A stretch of 64,000 bases of DNA, from positions 1,527,501 to 1,591,500 of the forward strand of contig NZ_BAABWK010000001.1 in the NCBI RefSeq assembly GCF_040362765.1. Direction: 5' to 3'. Shown piece after piece: positions 56,221 to 64,000 of the stretch (positions are counted from its first letter, which is position 1; every line of letters starts with the position of its first letter). This DNA is from Pyruvatibacter sp. HU-CL02332. GTDB taxonomy: Bacteria; Pseudomonadota; Alphaproteobacteria; CGMCC-115125. The notes beneath the pieces are model-generated. The model saw only the letters and a list, made by a program, of their open reading frames with translations. It made no database searches and was not told where the DNA came from. The translations under genes and the position numbers were made by a program.

Positions 56221-56844
56221 ATGGCGAAACGACGCCCGCCCAGAGGCCTGGACACCACCGAACAGCAGCTTTGGCAGAAGGTAACGCAGGCCGTGACGCC
56301 GCTTTCCAGCCGCCCGGACATGTCCGAGCTGCTGAAACTCGACAAACCAAAACAACGCATTCCGGGTGCGAAACAAAAAAAGACGAGCAGCTCACCTGCA
56401 GCGCAGCGGACTTTCGTGCCGCCCATGCAGCCTAAAAAGCACGCAAAACTGCCAGATCCCCACGATGCTGGGACTCTCGATGGCGGATTGCAACGCAAAC
56501 TCCGGCGCGGCCGTATTGATCCCGACGCCAAGATCGACCTGCATGGCCTCACCCAGGCGCAGGCGCACCAAAGACTGCGGGCCGATCTGCCCCGCCACCG
56601 CGACAATGGCGTGAGATGCCTGTTGGTGGTGACCGGCAAAGGCTCGGCGTCGGCGCTTGCTCGCCACACGCTCCATGGCAGTGCGATTTCAGAAACACCC
56701 GAGCGGCGTGGCGTGCTTCGAGACAGCCTGCCGCGCTGGTTGGCGGACGCTGAATTCCGTCCCCACGTCGCCGCGGTCCGTCCCGCCCACCCGCGCCATG
56801 GCGGTGGTGGCGCGTTTTACGTGTGGCTGCGTCGGCATCGGTGA
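56221..56844 (+). CDS. Smr domain protein
   Basis: A 207-residue protein with a C-terminal Smr domain (about 115-205): IDLHGLTQAQAHQRLRADL, VVTGKGS and PRHGGGGAFYVWLRR. Smr domains nick or cleave nucleic acids (DNA in MutS2, RNA in others). The N-terminal 100 residues are Lys/Pro-rich. Candidate starts are 56221 (MAKRRPPRGL) and 56170; neither has a good ribosome site. It follows mltA by 117 bp of GATTCGC-rich DNA and is convergent with hslU. Confidence 0.85.
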   Translation: MAKRRPPRGLDTTEQQLWQKVTQAVTPLSSRPDMSELLKLDKPKQRIPGAKQKKTSSSPAAQRTFVPPMQPKKHAKLPDPHDAGTLDGGLQRKLRRGRIDPDAKIDLHGLTQAQAHQRLRADLPRHRDNGVRCLLVVTGKGSASALARHTLHGSAISETPERRGVLRDSLPRWLADAEFRPHVAAVRPAHPRHGGGGAFYVWLRRHR

Positions 56845-56852
56845 CCTGAAAA

Positions 56853-56945
56853 GATTCGCAATAGGCGAAATTCAGTCCGGCCCCGAATCAAGCCAGTTTT
56901 TGCAAGAGATTCGCGGACTCGTAACGCAGACCGACTGCGGGATTC
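56853..56945. repeat. Cluster of five GANTC sites after smr
   Basis: GANTC occurs at 56853, 56885, 56908, 56916 and 56941 in 93 bp; three of these read GATTCGC. Similar GATTCGC copies flank smr on the other side at 56118 and 56154. Confidence 0.5.
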
Positions 56946-56982
56946 GCCCTGAGCGATCAATCCTTAGCGAAACCGCTCAAAT

Positions 56983-58290
56983 CTAAAGGATGAATTTCTG
57001 AAGATCAGTGTCTTTGGCAAGGTCGCCGATGCGACTTTCCACATAGGCCCGGTCCACACTGATGACAGCGCCCGACGCATCCGTGGCCTCAAAGCTTACC
57101 TCATCCAGCACCCGCTCCATCACCGTGTGCAGACGCCGCGCGCCGATATTCTCGACACTGCCATTCACCTCAGTGGCGATGTCCGCGATCGCATCAATGC
57201 CCTCTTCCGTGAAGTCCAGGGTCACGTCTTCCGTGCCCATCAGCGCCACATATTGCTTCACAAGGCTCGCTTCGGGCTCTGTGAGGATGCGTTTGAGGTC
57301 GTCGCGCGTCAGCGCAGTCATCTCAACACGGATCGGCAGGCGACCCTGCAACTCGGGCAGCAGGTCCGACGGCTTGGAGACGTGAAACGCGCCGGACGCA
57401 ATAAACAGCACATGGTCGGTCTTGATCGGCCCGTGTTTGGTCGAAACCGTCGTGCCCTCGATGAGCGGCAGAAGATCCCGCTGCACGCCTTCGCGGCTGA
57501 CGTCCGCCCCCTGCCGCTCGGACTTGGCGCATACCTTGTCAATTTCGTCGAGAAAGACGATGCCGTTGTTCTCAACCAGGCTGATGGCTTCGCGGGTCAC
57601 TTGCTCGTCGTCAAGTAACTTGTCACTTTCGTCCTGAATGAGCACCTCGTAGCTATCGCGCACTTTCAGCCGCTTAGGCTTGGTGCGCCCACCAAAGGCT
57701 TTGCCCAGCATATCGTTGAGATTGATCATGCCCACATTGCCGCCTTCCGGCATGCCGGGAATGTCCATCATGGGCATGCCGCCCGTATCACGGATTTCCA
57801 GGTCTATTTCCTTGTCGTCCAGCAAACCGTCCCGCAGCTTCTTGCGGAAACTGTCGCGGGTGCCCTCGCTTGCGCCTGCGCCAACCAGCGCCTCCAGCAC
57901 CCTGTTTTCCGCTGCCGCATGGGCGGAGGCCTTCACTTCCTCGCGCTTGGTTTCGCGCACCATGCCAATGGCAGCCTCCACCAGATCGCGGACAATCTGC
58001 TCTACGTCGCGGCCCACATAGCCCACTTCGGTGAACTTTGTGGCTTCAACCTTGATGAAAGGCGCCTGCGCCAGCTTGGCCAGGCGACGTGAGATCTCGG
58101 TCTTGCCGACACCCGTTGGCCCGATCATGAGAATGTTCTTGGGCATCACTTCGTCCCGCAGCGCCGGATCAAGCTGCTGACGCCGCCAGCGGTTGCGCAG
58201 GGCAATGGCCACGGCGCGCTTGGCGTCCTTCTGGCCGACGATATGTCGGTCTAGTTCAGCAACAATCTGGCGGGGAGAAAGCGCGGTCAT
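56983..58290 (-). CDS. hslU: ATP-dependent protease ATPase subunit HslU
   Basis: A 435-residue AAA+ unfoldase of the HslUV (ClpYQ) complex. Walker A is GPTGVGKT (57-64), with [14 protein letters not shown] (pore loop) and the I domain (about 110-240) between. Walker B is [14 protein letters not shown]. The C-terminal QKFIL end docks into HslV. The hslV gene lies upstream on the same strand, 63 bp away. Confidence 0.96.
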   Translation of the reverse strand: MTALSPRQIVAELDRHIVGQKDAKRAVAIALRNRWRRQQLDPALRDEVMPKNILMIGPTGVGKTEISRRLAKLAQAPFIKVEATKFTEVGYVGRDVEQIVRDLVEAAIGMVRETKREEVKASAHAAAENRVLEALVGAGASEGTRDSFRKKLRDGLLDDKEIDLEIRDTGGMPMMDIPGMPEGGNVGMINLNDMLGKAFGGRTKPKRLKVRDSYEVLIQDESDKLLDDEQVTREAISLVENNGIVFLDEIDKVCAKSERQGADVSREGVQRDLLPLIEGTTVSTKHGPIKTDHVLFIASGAFHVSKPSDLLPELQGRLPIRVEMTALTRDDLKRILTEPEASLVKQYVALMGTEDVTLDFTEEGIDAIADIATEVNGSVENIGARRLHTVMERVLDEVSFEATDASGAVISVDRAYVESRIGDLAKDTDLQKFIL

Positions 58291-58353
58291 GGGGTTAGTC
58301 CTTGGGAAGTCTGAATAAGGGAAGAACCGGCAGTCGTAGCCGGCAGGGGCGGA

Positions 58354-58911
58354 TCAGGCCTCGTCGAGTGTTTCGACAACCAGATTGCCATTCGTGTAGA
58401 CGCAGATATCAGCCGCAATGCCCATGGCTTTGCGCGCGATGGTTTCGGCGTCCTGATCTGTGTCGGCCAGCGCACGGGCGGCAGCGAGGGCGTAATTGCC
58501 GCCGGACCCGATGCCGGCAATGCCGTTCTCCGGCTCCAGCACGTCGCCCGTACCGGTGAGAATGAAGCTTTCGGTTTTGTCTGCCACCAGCATCATCGCT
58601 TCCAGCTTGCGCAGGTAGCGGTCCGTCCGCCAGTCCTTTGCCAGTTCCACGCAGGCGCGGGCCAATTGACCGGGATATTGCTCAAGGCGGCTTTCCAGCC
58701 GCTCAAACAGCGTAAAGGCGTCAGCTGTTGCACCGGCAAAGCCGCCAATCACAGTCCCGCCGCCCAGAACCCGCACCTTGCGGGCGGTGGATTTCATGAC
58801 CGTATCGCCCATGGAGACCTGACCATCCCCGGCGATCACCACCTTGCCGCCTTTGCGAACGGTCAAAATGGTCGTGGCGTGCCAGTTGGGAAAATTGTCG
58901 GATGAGGCCAT
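58354..58911 (-). CDS. hslV: ATP-dependent protease proteolytic subunit HslV
   Basis: A 185-residue threonine protease of the HslUV complex. After a 12-residue propeptide the mature nucleophile should be Thr13 in [24 protein letters not shown]. coli HslV begins TTIV after Met. Other family blocks: [25 protein letters not shown] and [32 protein letters not shown] 58911 is taken over an upstream ATG at 59001, which would add a non-conserved leader. Part of hslVU. Confidence 0.95.
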   Translation of the reverse strand: MASSDNFPNWHATTILTVRKGGKVVIAGDGQVSMGDTVMKSTARKVRVLGGGTVIGGFAGATADAFTLFERLESRLEQYPGQLARACVELAKDWRTDRYLRKLEAMMLVADKTESFILTGTGDVLEPENGIAGIGSGGNYALAAARALADTDQDAETIARKAMGIAADICVYTNGNLVVETLDEA

Positions 58912-59050
58912 GGGGTCGGAAGTCCTGATGAGAAAAGGCTGATATCTGGCGCAACAGGTGGCCCGCCGCGCCCGCCGGGTCAAGCCATGCCCCGAAATCA
59001 CCTAAATTCAAAGCGGTCGACACACCCATTCGATGTTCAGACGACCCGCA

Positions 59051-59164
59051 TCCCTCCGGCTTGACCGGAGGGCCCACTCGCCTTGCTGCCTTGTACGGAG
59101 CTCCAAGGAGACGCGGAAACTGCGGCAAGTGGAAGTGCGAGTAGGCCCCGGATCAAGTCCGGGG
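59051..59164. repeat. REP-like palindromes upstream of hslV
   Basis: TCCCTCCGGCTTGACCGGAGGG (59051-59072) is identical to one arm of the element at 17011. CCCCGGATCAAGTCCGGGG (59146-59164) resembles the palindrome at 2595. The two are 73 bp apart in the gap 58912-59199. Confidence 0.65.
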
Positions 59165-59199
59165 ACGCGGCTGTTTGAGGTGGCTGGGCCCCTTAAAAC

Positions 59200-59703
59200 T
59201 CAGTCGATCGGCAGGCCAGCTTCCTTGAGCCGCGCCTCGAGGCGAGCCATGCGGGCCATCACCGGGGCAACAGCGGCATCCACGGCCTCCTGCGTAAACC
59301 GCTGGGTGATATGGGCGTTGCAGTTGGTTTCCCAGTACTCGATCTCGATGACGATGGCGCGCTCCACCTGGGCATCGTAATTGGGGTCGCGCAGTGAGCG
59401 GATAATGTCCGGATCCGTCACAATCCCGGCCTTACCGCGGATTTTGACGCGCCGCTGAGCGGGATAATCCATGAAAAACAGGAACACATTCTCGTTTTCG
59501 CCGAGATTTCCAACCGTGACGTAGCGCCGGTTGCCCGCGTAATCCGCAAAGCCCAGCGTCGTTGGCGACATGACCTTCAAAAAGCCTTCCGGTCCGCCAC
59601 GGTGCTGCACATAGGGGCGGCCTTTTGCATCAGCAGACGCCATATAGAAATGGTTCTGATGGGCAATGAACTTGGCAACGGCGTCGTTGATCTCGGAGGG
59701 CAT
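59200..59703 (-). CDS. Pyridoxamine 5'-phosphate oxidase-like FMN-binding protein
   Basis: A 167-residue split-barrel flavoprotein of the PNPOx-like superfamily. Strand pattern: NHFYMASADAKGRPYVQHRGGPEGFLKV, then FFMDYPAQRRVKIRGKAGIV, ending with a helical tail. These proteins bind FMN or F420; the substrate is not evident. The start at 59703 is an ATG; no clear ribosome site is apparent. It faces hisB across 165 bp. Confidence 0.82.
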   Translation of the reverse strand: MPSEINDAVAKFIAHQNHFYMASADAKGRPYVQHRGGPEGFLKVMSPTTLGFADYAGNRRYVTVGNLGENENVFLFFMDYPAQRRVKIRGKAGIVTDPDIIRSLRDPNYDAQVERAIVIEIEYWETNCNAHITQRFTQEAVDAAVAPVMARMARLEARLKEAGLPID

Positions 59704-59868
59704 GAGGGTGTCCGGGGTCTTAGGGGTTCCGTGGGAGAAATGCTGTCATGTAACCCCGCATATGGCACCTTGTGCGCGAAGCTGCTAGACCGCGCTTCAC
59801 ACGAGTTTTTGAAGTCCCGCCCGAGGCCCCGATTCTGGGGGCGAACCGGGCCCTGAAGGCAGACGGAC

Positions 59869-60480
59869 ATGGACAGCGAACGCGACGGCCGCATCGCCAC
59901 TGTTGAGCGCAAGACCAAAGAGACGGAAGTCTTCGTTTCGCTCAATCTGGATGGCACCGGAGAGTATGACGTGGATACCGGCATCGGTTTCCTCGACCAC
60001 ATGCTTGAGCAATTGTCCCGCCACTCGCTGATTGATCTCAAAGTGCGCGCCGAGGGCGACCTGCACATTGATTTCCACCACACCACTGAAGATTCCGGCA
60101 TCGTGATCGGCGAAGCCGTGCTGCAGGCCTTGGGCGATCTCAAAGGCATTACCCGCTACGGCAATGCCATCATCCCCATGGATGAAACCTGCACGCGGGT
60201 GACCCTTGATGTGTCGCAGCGCCCGTACCTGATCTGGAAGGTCGATTTCACCAAGCCCAAGCTTGGCGACATGGACACGGAATTGTTCAAGGAATGGTTC
60301 CAGGCCTTTGCCCAGGCGGCTGGCATCACGCTGCACATCGAAAACATGTATGGCGAGAACAACCACCACATCGTGGAAAGCTGCTTCAAGGGTCTGGCCC
60401 GTGCTCTGCGTCAGGCCATCGAGATTGACCCGCGCAAGGCTGACGCCATTCCCTCCACCAAGGGCGTGCTTGGTAGCTAA
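59869..60480 (+). CDS. hisB: Imidazoleglycerol-phosphate dehydratase
   Basis: A 203-residue stand-alone IGPD (not the E. coli bifunctional form). Metal-binding histidines in [20 protein letters not shown] (about 65-70) and ENNHHIVES. First gene of the his operon here: hisB, the membrane protein, hisH, hisA and hisF. It carries out step 6 of histidine synthesis. Confidence 0.96.
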   Translation: MDSERDGRIATVERKTKETEVFVSLNLDGTGEYDVDTGIGFLDHMLEQLSRHSLIDLKVRAEGDLHIDFHHTTEDSGIVIGEAVLQALGDLKGITRYGNAIIPMDETCTRVTLDVSQRPYLIWKVDFTKPKLGDMDTELFKEWFQAFAQAAGITLHIENMYGENNHHIVESCFKGLARALRQAIEIDPRKADAIPSTKGVLGS

Positions 60481-60495
60481 CCGGCAGATTCGGCC

Positions 60496-61305
60496 ATGAT
60501 AAGTGCCGCATTCGAAATCATTGTGGTCTTCCTGTTTCTAGCGGTCTTTGCCGTTAGCGTCAGCGCGTCCGCGTTTCAGGTCTGGCGGTCGGTGGCAGGC
60601 CGCTTCCGCGGTGATGCGTGGCGCATAGACTTCTACTTTGTCGCCATCGTTGCCTGCGTGCTGCAATTCATACCGGTTGTTATCTGGCTGGATCCGGCCC
60701 TGGTTGGCCAGGTCCGCGAGCTGGGGGCTGATGAACTGACCAGCGAACTCGCGGGTTTCATTCCAGCGGTCATCTCCGCGGTGATAGCAACAGTCGGTCC
60801 CATTGCTCTGCCCGTGGCCCGTGCCTTTGCCACTGCCCGCATCGACAGGCTGACCTACATCTTCAGCGCCGCATCGATCATCGCACTCCCCTTTGCGCTC
60901 GTTCTGGTGACGCTCTACCTGTCCTACCTTGCCGCCACCATCACCCAAACGCCGGCGGACTACCTCTTCATGTTCAGTCTGCAGACGGATTTTCCTGCGT
61001 GTCGGCAAACTTTGATTGATTTTATAGGCCTACCGGTGCCACAGACACTGGCAGCTGTTCCCTCCGAAGCAGCGGCTCTTCTGTGGTTCTGGGTGGATAT
61101 GTCCCTCGCAGCCATACTCTTGGACTTTATGGAAATTTACGGCTGCGGCGTGTCCTACCTTTCCCACGACAGTGACAGCTTTTTGGTCTCCACCCTGGTG
61201 TTTGCCTATCGCAGTTTTGCGTCGGTGATGTTCGCCGCCGTGTTGCTCATGCCCGTGCGTCAGATGCTGGCGGCCCGTGCGGATACGGGAGAAAGCCTGT
61301 CATGA
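60496..61305 (+). CDS. Membrane protein of unknown function inside the his operon
   Basis: A 269-residue integral membrane protein with about six hydrophobic segments (about 6-26, 48-65, 86-108, 121-150, 190-215, 235-255). I recognise no family. It starts 15 bp after hisB and overlaps hisH by 4 bp (ATGA), so it is surely in the operon. In some alphaproteobacteria a DUF2628-type membrane gene is found at this position, but this protein does not obviously match it. Function unknown. Confidence 0.75.
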   Translation: MISAAFEIIVVFLFLAVFAVSVSASAFQVWRSVAGRFRGDAWRIDFYFVAIVACVLQFIPVVIWLDPALVGQVRELGADELTSELAGFIPAVISAVIATVGPIALPVARAFATARIDRLTYIFSAASIIALPFALVLVTLYLSYLAATITQTPADYLFMFSLQTDFPACRQTLIDFIGLPVPQTLAAVPSEAAALLWFWVDMSLAAILLDFMEIYGCGVSYLSHDSDSFLVSTLVFAYRSFASVMFAAVLLMPVRQMLAARADTGESLS

Positions 61306-61967
61306 CCGGCCAAAGCACCGTCGCCATCATCGATTACGGGTCCGGCAATCTGCGGTCCGCGGAAAAGTCGTTTGAACGGGCCGCCCGGGAAATCGGCGCG
61401 GACGCGGACATCTGCGTCACCAGCTCTCCGGATGTGGTGGCGAAGGCGGACCGTATCGTACTTCCCGGCGTGGGCGCCTTCGCTGACTGTCGCCAGGGCC
61501 TCTATGCGGTGGATGGCATGGTCGAGGCGCTGCGTGAGGCGGTCGAAAATCGCGCCGCGCCCTTTCTGGGCATCTGCGTCGGCATGCAGCTGATGGCCAC
61601 GCGCGGCCTTGAACACGGCACCCATGAGGGCCTGGGCTGGATTCCCGGCGATGTCACCGAAATCACGCCGGACGACGCATCCCTCAAGATCCCCCATATG
61701 GGTTGGAACGCGCTGGAACCTGTCGATGTGGCTGGCCAGCCGCATCCGGTTTTTGAGGGTCTTGAGCATGGCGAGCACGCCTACTTCGTGCATTCCTACG
61801 CCATCAAGCCCGAGCAGCCTGCCCATGTGCTCGCCCGCGTCCACTATGGCGGTGAAATCACAGCCGCCGTTGGACGTGACAACATGGTTGGCACTCAGTT
61901 CCACCCGGAAAAGAGCCAGCTCGTCGGCCTGCGCCTGATCGCCAATTTCCTGCAATGGACGCCATAA
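61302..61967 (+). CDS. hisH: Imidazole glycerol phosphate synthase subunit HisH
   Basis: A 221-residue glutamine amidotransferase delivering ammonia to HisF. Catalytic Cys is in [10 protein letters not shown], and the His/Glu pair in GTQFHPEKS. The N-terminal [20 protein letters not shown] is typical. It overlaps the upstream membrane gene by 4 bp and is followed by hisA after 4 bp. Confidence 0.96.
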   Translation: MTGQSTVAIIDYGSGNLRSAEKSFERAAREIGADADICVTSSPDVVAKADRIVLPGVGAFADCRQGLYAVDGMVEALREAVENRAAPFLGICVGMQLMATRGLEHGTHEGLGWIPGDVTEITPDDASLKIPHMGWNALEPVDVAGQPHPVFEGLEHGEHAYFVHSYAIKPEQPAHVLARVHYGGEITAAVGRDNMVGTQFHPEKSQLVGLRLIANFLQWTP

Positions 61968-61971
61968 GAAT

Positions 61972-62703
61972 ATGATCTTGTTTCCTGCCATCGACTTGAA
62001 AGACGGCCAATGCGTGCGCCTCGTACAGGGCGACATGGACCGCGCCACGGTATTCTCTGACACGCCCGCCGAGCAGGCCAAAGTCTTTGAGTCACAAGGC
62101 TTTGAATGGCTGCATCTGGTCGATTTGAACGGTGCCTTTGAAGGCAAGCCGGTGAATGGGGCTGCGGTCGAGGACATTCTCAAAACCGTGTCCCTGCCGG
62201 CTCAACTGGGCGGCGGCATCCGCTCGCTCGCACAGATCGAAGCCTGGCTCGACAAGGGCATTGCCCGCGTCATTCTCGGCACCGCAGCCCTGCGCGACCC
62301 TGATCTGGTCAAGGAAGCCTGCAAGACATGGCCGGGCAAGATCGCCGTGGGCATTGATGCCAGGGACGGCTTTGTGGCCGTCGAAGGCTGGGCGGAGGTC
62401 TCTGACATTCAAGCGCTTGATCTGGCAAAGCAGTTTGAGGACGCAGGCGTCGCCGCCATCATCTACACGGACATCGCCCGCGACGGCGCCATGCAAGGCA
62501 TGAATGTCGAGGGCACAGCCCACCTCGCCAACTCAGTTGGCATACCCATCATCGCGTCGGGCGGCGTCACCAATCTGGATGATCTGCATGCCCTCAAGGC
62601 CGCCAGGGCGCCGGGCATCGTCGGCGTGATTTCCGGCCGGGCAATCTATGATGGCCGTCTTGACCCGGCCCAGGCGCTTGCCTTGCTGAAGGATGCCGCA
62701 TGA
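61972..62703 (+). CDS. hisA: ProFAR isomerase HisA
   Basis: A 243-residue TIM-barrel isomerase. The catalytic Asp is in [17 protein letters not shown] (about residue 8), a second Asp in VGIDARDG, and a phosphate site in IIASGGV. Paralogous to HisF. It ends overlapping hisF by 4 bp (ATGA). Confidence 0.96.
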   Translation: MILFPAIDLKDGQCVRLVQGDMDRATVFSDTPAEQAKVFESQGFEWLHLVDLNGAFEGKPVNGAAVEDILKTVSLPAQLGGGIRSLAQIEAWLDKGIARVILGTAALRDPDLVKEACKTWPGKIAVGIDARDGFVAVEGWAEVSDIQALDLAKQFEDAGVAAIIYTDIARDGAMQGMNVEGTAHLANSVGIPIIASGGVTNLDDLHALKAARAPGIVGVISGRAIYDGRLDPAQALALLKDAA

Positions 62704-63473
62704 GCCTCAAAGCCCGCGTCATTCCCTGTCTGGACGTGAAAGACGGCCGCGTCGTCAAAGGCGTGAACTTTGTCGATCTGCGTGATGCCGGCGACCCGGT
62801 AGAGGCGGCAACGGCCTATGACGCCGCCGGTGCGGACGAGCTGTGCTTCCTCGATATCACCGCCAGCCATGAAAAACGCGGCACGCTGATTGACGTGGTG
62901 CGTCGGACTGCCGAGCGCTGCTTCATGCCCCTGACCGTCGGCGGTGGTGTGCGAACGGTGGAAGATGTGCGCCAGTTGCTGCTGGCCGGCGCTGACAAGG
63001 TGGCGGTCAACACGGCGGCGGTGACAAATCCCGATTTTATCAAGGAAGCGGCCGAAAAATTCGGCTCCCAGTGCATTGTCGTGGCCATTGATGCCCGGCG
63101 GGTGTCAAAGGAGGGCGAGGCCGACAAATGGGAAATCTTCACCCATGGCGGTCGCACGGAAACCGGCATTGATGCAGTCGAATTTGCGCAGAAAATGGTC
63201 GAGCTGGGGGCAGGGGAGCTGCTCATCACCTCCATGGATCGCGACGGCACGCGCTCAGGCTTCGATGTGGCCCTGACCAGCGCCATTGCGGACAGGGTCC
63301 GCGTACCGGTGATTGCGTCCGGCGGTGTCGGAAATCTGGATCATCTGGTCGAAGGCGTCCGCGATGGACATGCCACAGGCGTGCTGGCGGCGTCGATTTT
63401 TCACTTCGGCGATCACACCGTCAGTGAAGCCAAGGCGCATATGGCGGAGCAAGGCGTCGCAGTACGACCCTGA
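62700..63473 (+). CDS. hisF: Imidazole glycerol phosphate synthase subunit HisF
   Basis: A 257-residue cyclase TIM barrel joining PRFAR and ammonia. Catalytic Asp in [17 protein letters not shown] (about 11) and in [13 protein letters not shown]. Phosphate-binding [10 protein letters not shown] and [10 protein letters not shown]. The usual next gene hisE (PRA-PP pyrophosphatase) is not here; a CYTH-domain gene follows instead. Confidence 0.97.
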   Translation: MSLKARVIPCLDVKDGRVVKGVNFVDLRDAGDPVEAATAYDAAGADELCFLDITASHEKRGTLIDVVRRTAERCFMPLTVGGGVRTVEDVRQLLLAGADKVAVNTAAVTNPDFIKEAAEKFGSQCIVVAIDARRVSKEGEADKWEIFTHGGRTETGIDAVEFAQKMVELGAGELLITSMDRDGTRSGFDVALTSAIADRVRVPVIASGGVGNLDHLVEGVRDGHATGVLAASIFHFGDHTVSEAKAHMAEQGVAVRP

Positions 63474-63515
63474 GCCTGCCCTTGCGTGACCAGAGCCGGC
63501 GCGCCATCTTTGGGC

Positions 63516-64000
63516 ATGTCTTCGGCCCGCAAAAATCCGACAAGTAAAACGTCAAAATCCAGCGCGCGCCAGGAAGCGCCCCGCGAAGCCCCCCGCGAGA
63601 TTGAGCTCGAGCTTGTGGTGGATCCACCAACACTGGCCCGCATTCGCAAGGCCGGGGCACTGTCGCGCCTGCCGATGGTCTTGGGATCAGCGCGCAGCAC
63701 GGTCCACAACCTCACCTCGTTGTACTGGGACACTCAAAATCATGCGCTGGCCCGCACCGGCATGGCGCTGCGCGTGCGGCGCGACGGGGGGCGGGTGGTG
63801 CAGGCCCTCAAGGCGGCGGACAGTCTGGGTCGATCGGGCGGTCTTGTTGCCAATCGGGCAGAAGATGAAGCCATGCGTCCAGCGGCGGATGCGTTTGCCC
63901 CGCCCGATCTGTCCTTGGTGGCGGATGAGCAGCTGCGGGCGCGCGCTGCTGCGGCCATAGGCAATGACGACCTGGTCCCGATTTTCGAAAGCGCCATCTC
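63516..64000 (+). CDS. CYTH-domain protein, N-terminal part (3' end outside window)
   Basis: The frame starts at ATG 63516 and runs to the window end without a stop. After a 27-residue basic leader the CYTH fold begins REIELELVVDP, with YWDTQNHALARTGMALRVRRDGGRVVQALK following. CYTH proteins bind triphosphates; the family motif is ExExK, but here the lysine is replaced (E-L-E-L). Many such proteins have a C-terminal CHAD domain, which would lie beyond the window. It follows hisF by 42 bp, in place of hisE. Confidence 0.85.
   Translation, partial: MSSARKNPTSKTSKSSARQEAPREAPREIELELVVDPPTLARIRKAGALSRLPMVLGSARSTVHNLTSLYWDTQNHALARTGMALRVRRDGGRVVQALKAADSLGRSGGLVANRAEDEAMRPAADAFAPPDLSLVADEQLRARAAAAIGNDDLVPIFESAI

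Noticed and set aside
61260-62183. A 307-codon minus-strand frame
   Set aside because: Antisense to hisH and hisA with no recognisable protein.

Overview
The window is a 64 kb stretch of high-GC alphaproteobacterial chromosome with mostly core genes in the order typical of the class. Evidence: the block mnmE-mnmG-rsmG-parA-parB facing leuS-lptE-holA; rho-hemJ-hemH-hemE next to ppsR-maf-aroE-coaE-dnaQ-secB; the fxsA-tim44-mltA-smr-hslUV-hisBHAF run; TTAA-N7-TTAA motifs of the CtrA type; and GANTC sites of the CcrM type. The exact lineage cannot be fixed from sequence alone. A marine or Rhodobiaceae/Parvibaculum-like organism is a guess, based on two Amt transporters, a PQQ dehydrogenase and the gene order. 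I see no tRNA, rRNA, CRISPR array, IS element or prophage.

Layout. 1-5 kb: end of a UbiH-type hydroxylase, an amidase and a membrane-anchored PQQ/cytochrome c dehydrogenase. 5-9 kb: nitrogen module glnK-amtB plus a second ammonium transporter, each with a sigma54-like promoter. 9-17 kb: dapC-like aminotransferase-ftsK behind a perfect CtrA motif, lolA, a two-gene accessory islet, a structured RNA candidate and xth. 17-24 kb: acyl-CoA/thioesterase genes, a CNB protein, small membrane proteins, an OmpR-type regulator, an L,D-transpeptidase, and yggS and thiE/tenI sharing overlapping start codons. 24-31 kb: porin, DUF3576 lipoprotein, leuS-lptE-holA. 31-38 kb: partition/tRNA-modification block with two perfect parS sites and two perfect DnaA boxes. 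38-45 kb: YyaL-like protein, dienelactone hydrolase, quinone reductase, three tandem PAS_5-type proteins and rho. 45-50 kb: haem genes and the probable chromosome origin between hemE and ppsR. 50-59 kb: maf-aroE-coaE-dnaQ, secB, envelope genes, hslUV. 59-64 kb: his operon with an unknown membrane protein inside, then a CYTH-domain gene cut by the window end.

The most interesting non-coding content concerns replication and segregation. The hemE-ppsR gap (48300-48824) holds a perfect CtrA motif, a one-mismatch DnaA box, an AT-rich stretch beside hemE and four GANTC sites. About 12 kb away, the mnmG locus carries two perfect parS sites, each close to a perfect DnaA box, plus four phased TTAA blocks. 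Other unexplained structure: a small ORF overlapping ppsR by GTGA, a terminator-ended structured RNA before 15494, REP/REPIN-like palindromes at three loci, intrinsic hairpins in front of rho and leuS, and a 40-bp tandem duplication spanning the holA stop. No new multi-gene defence or mobile system was found.
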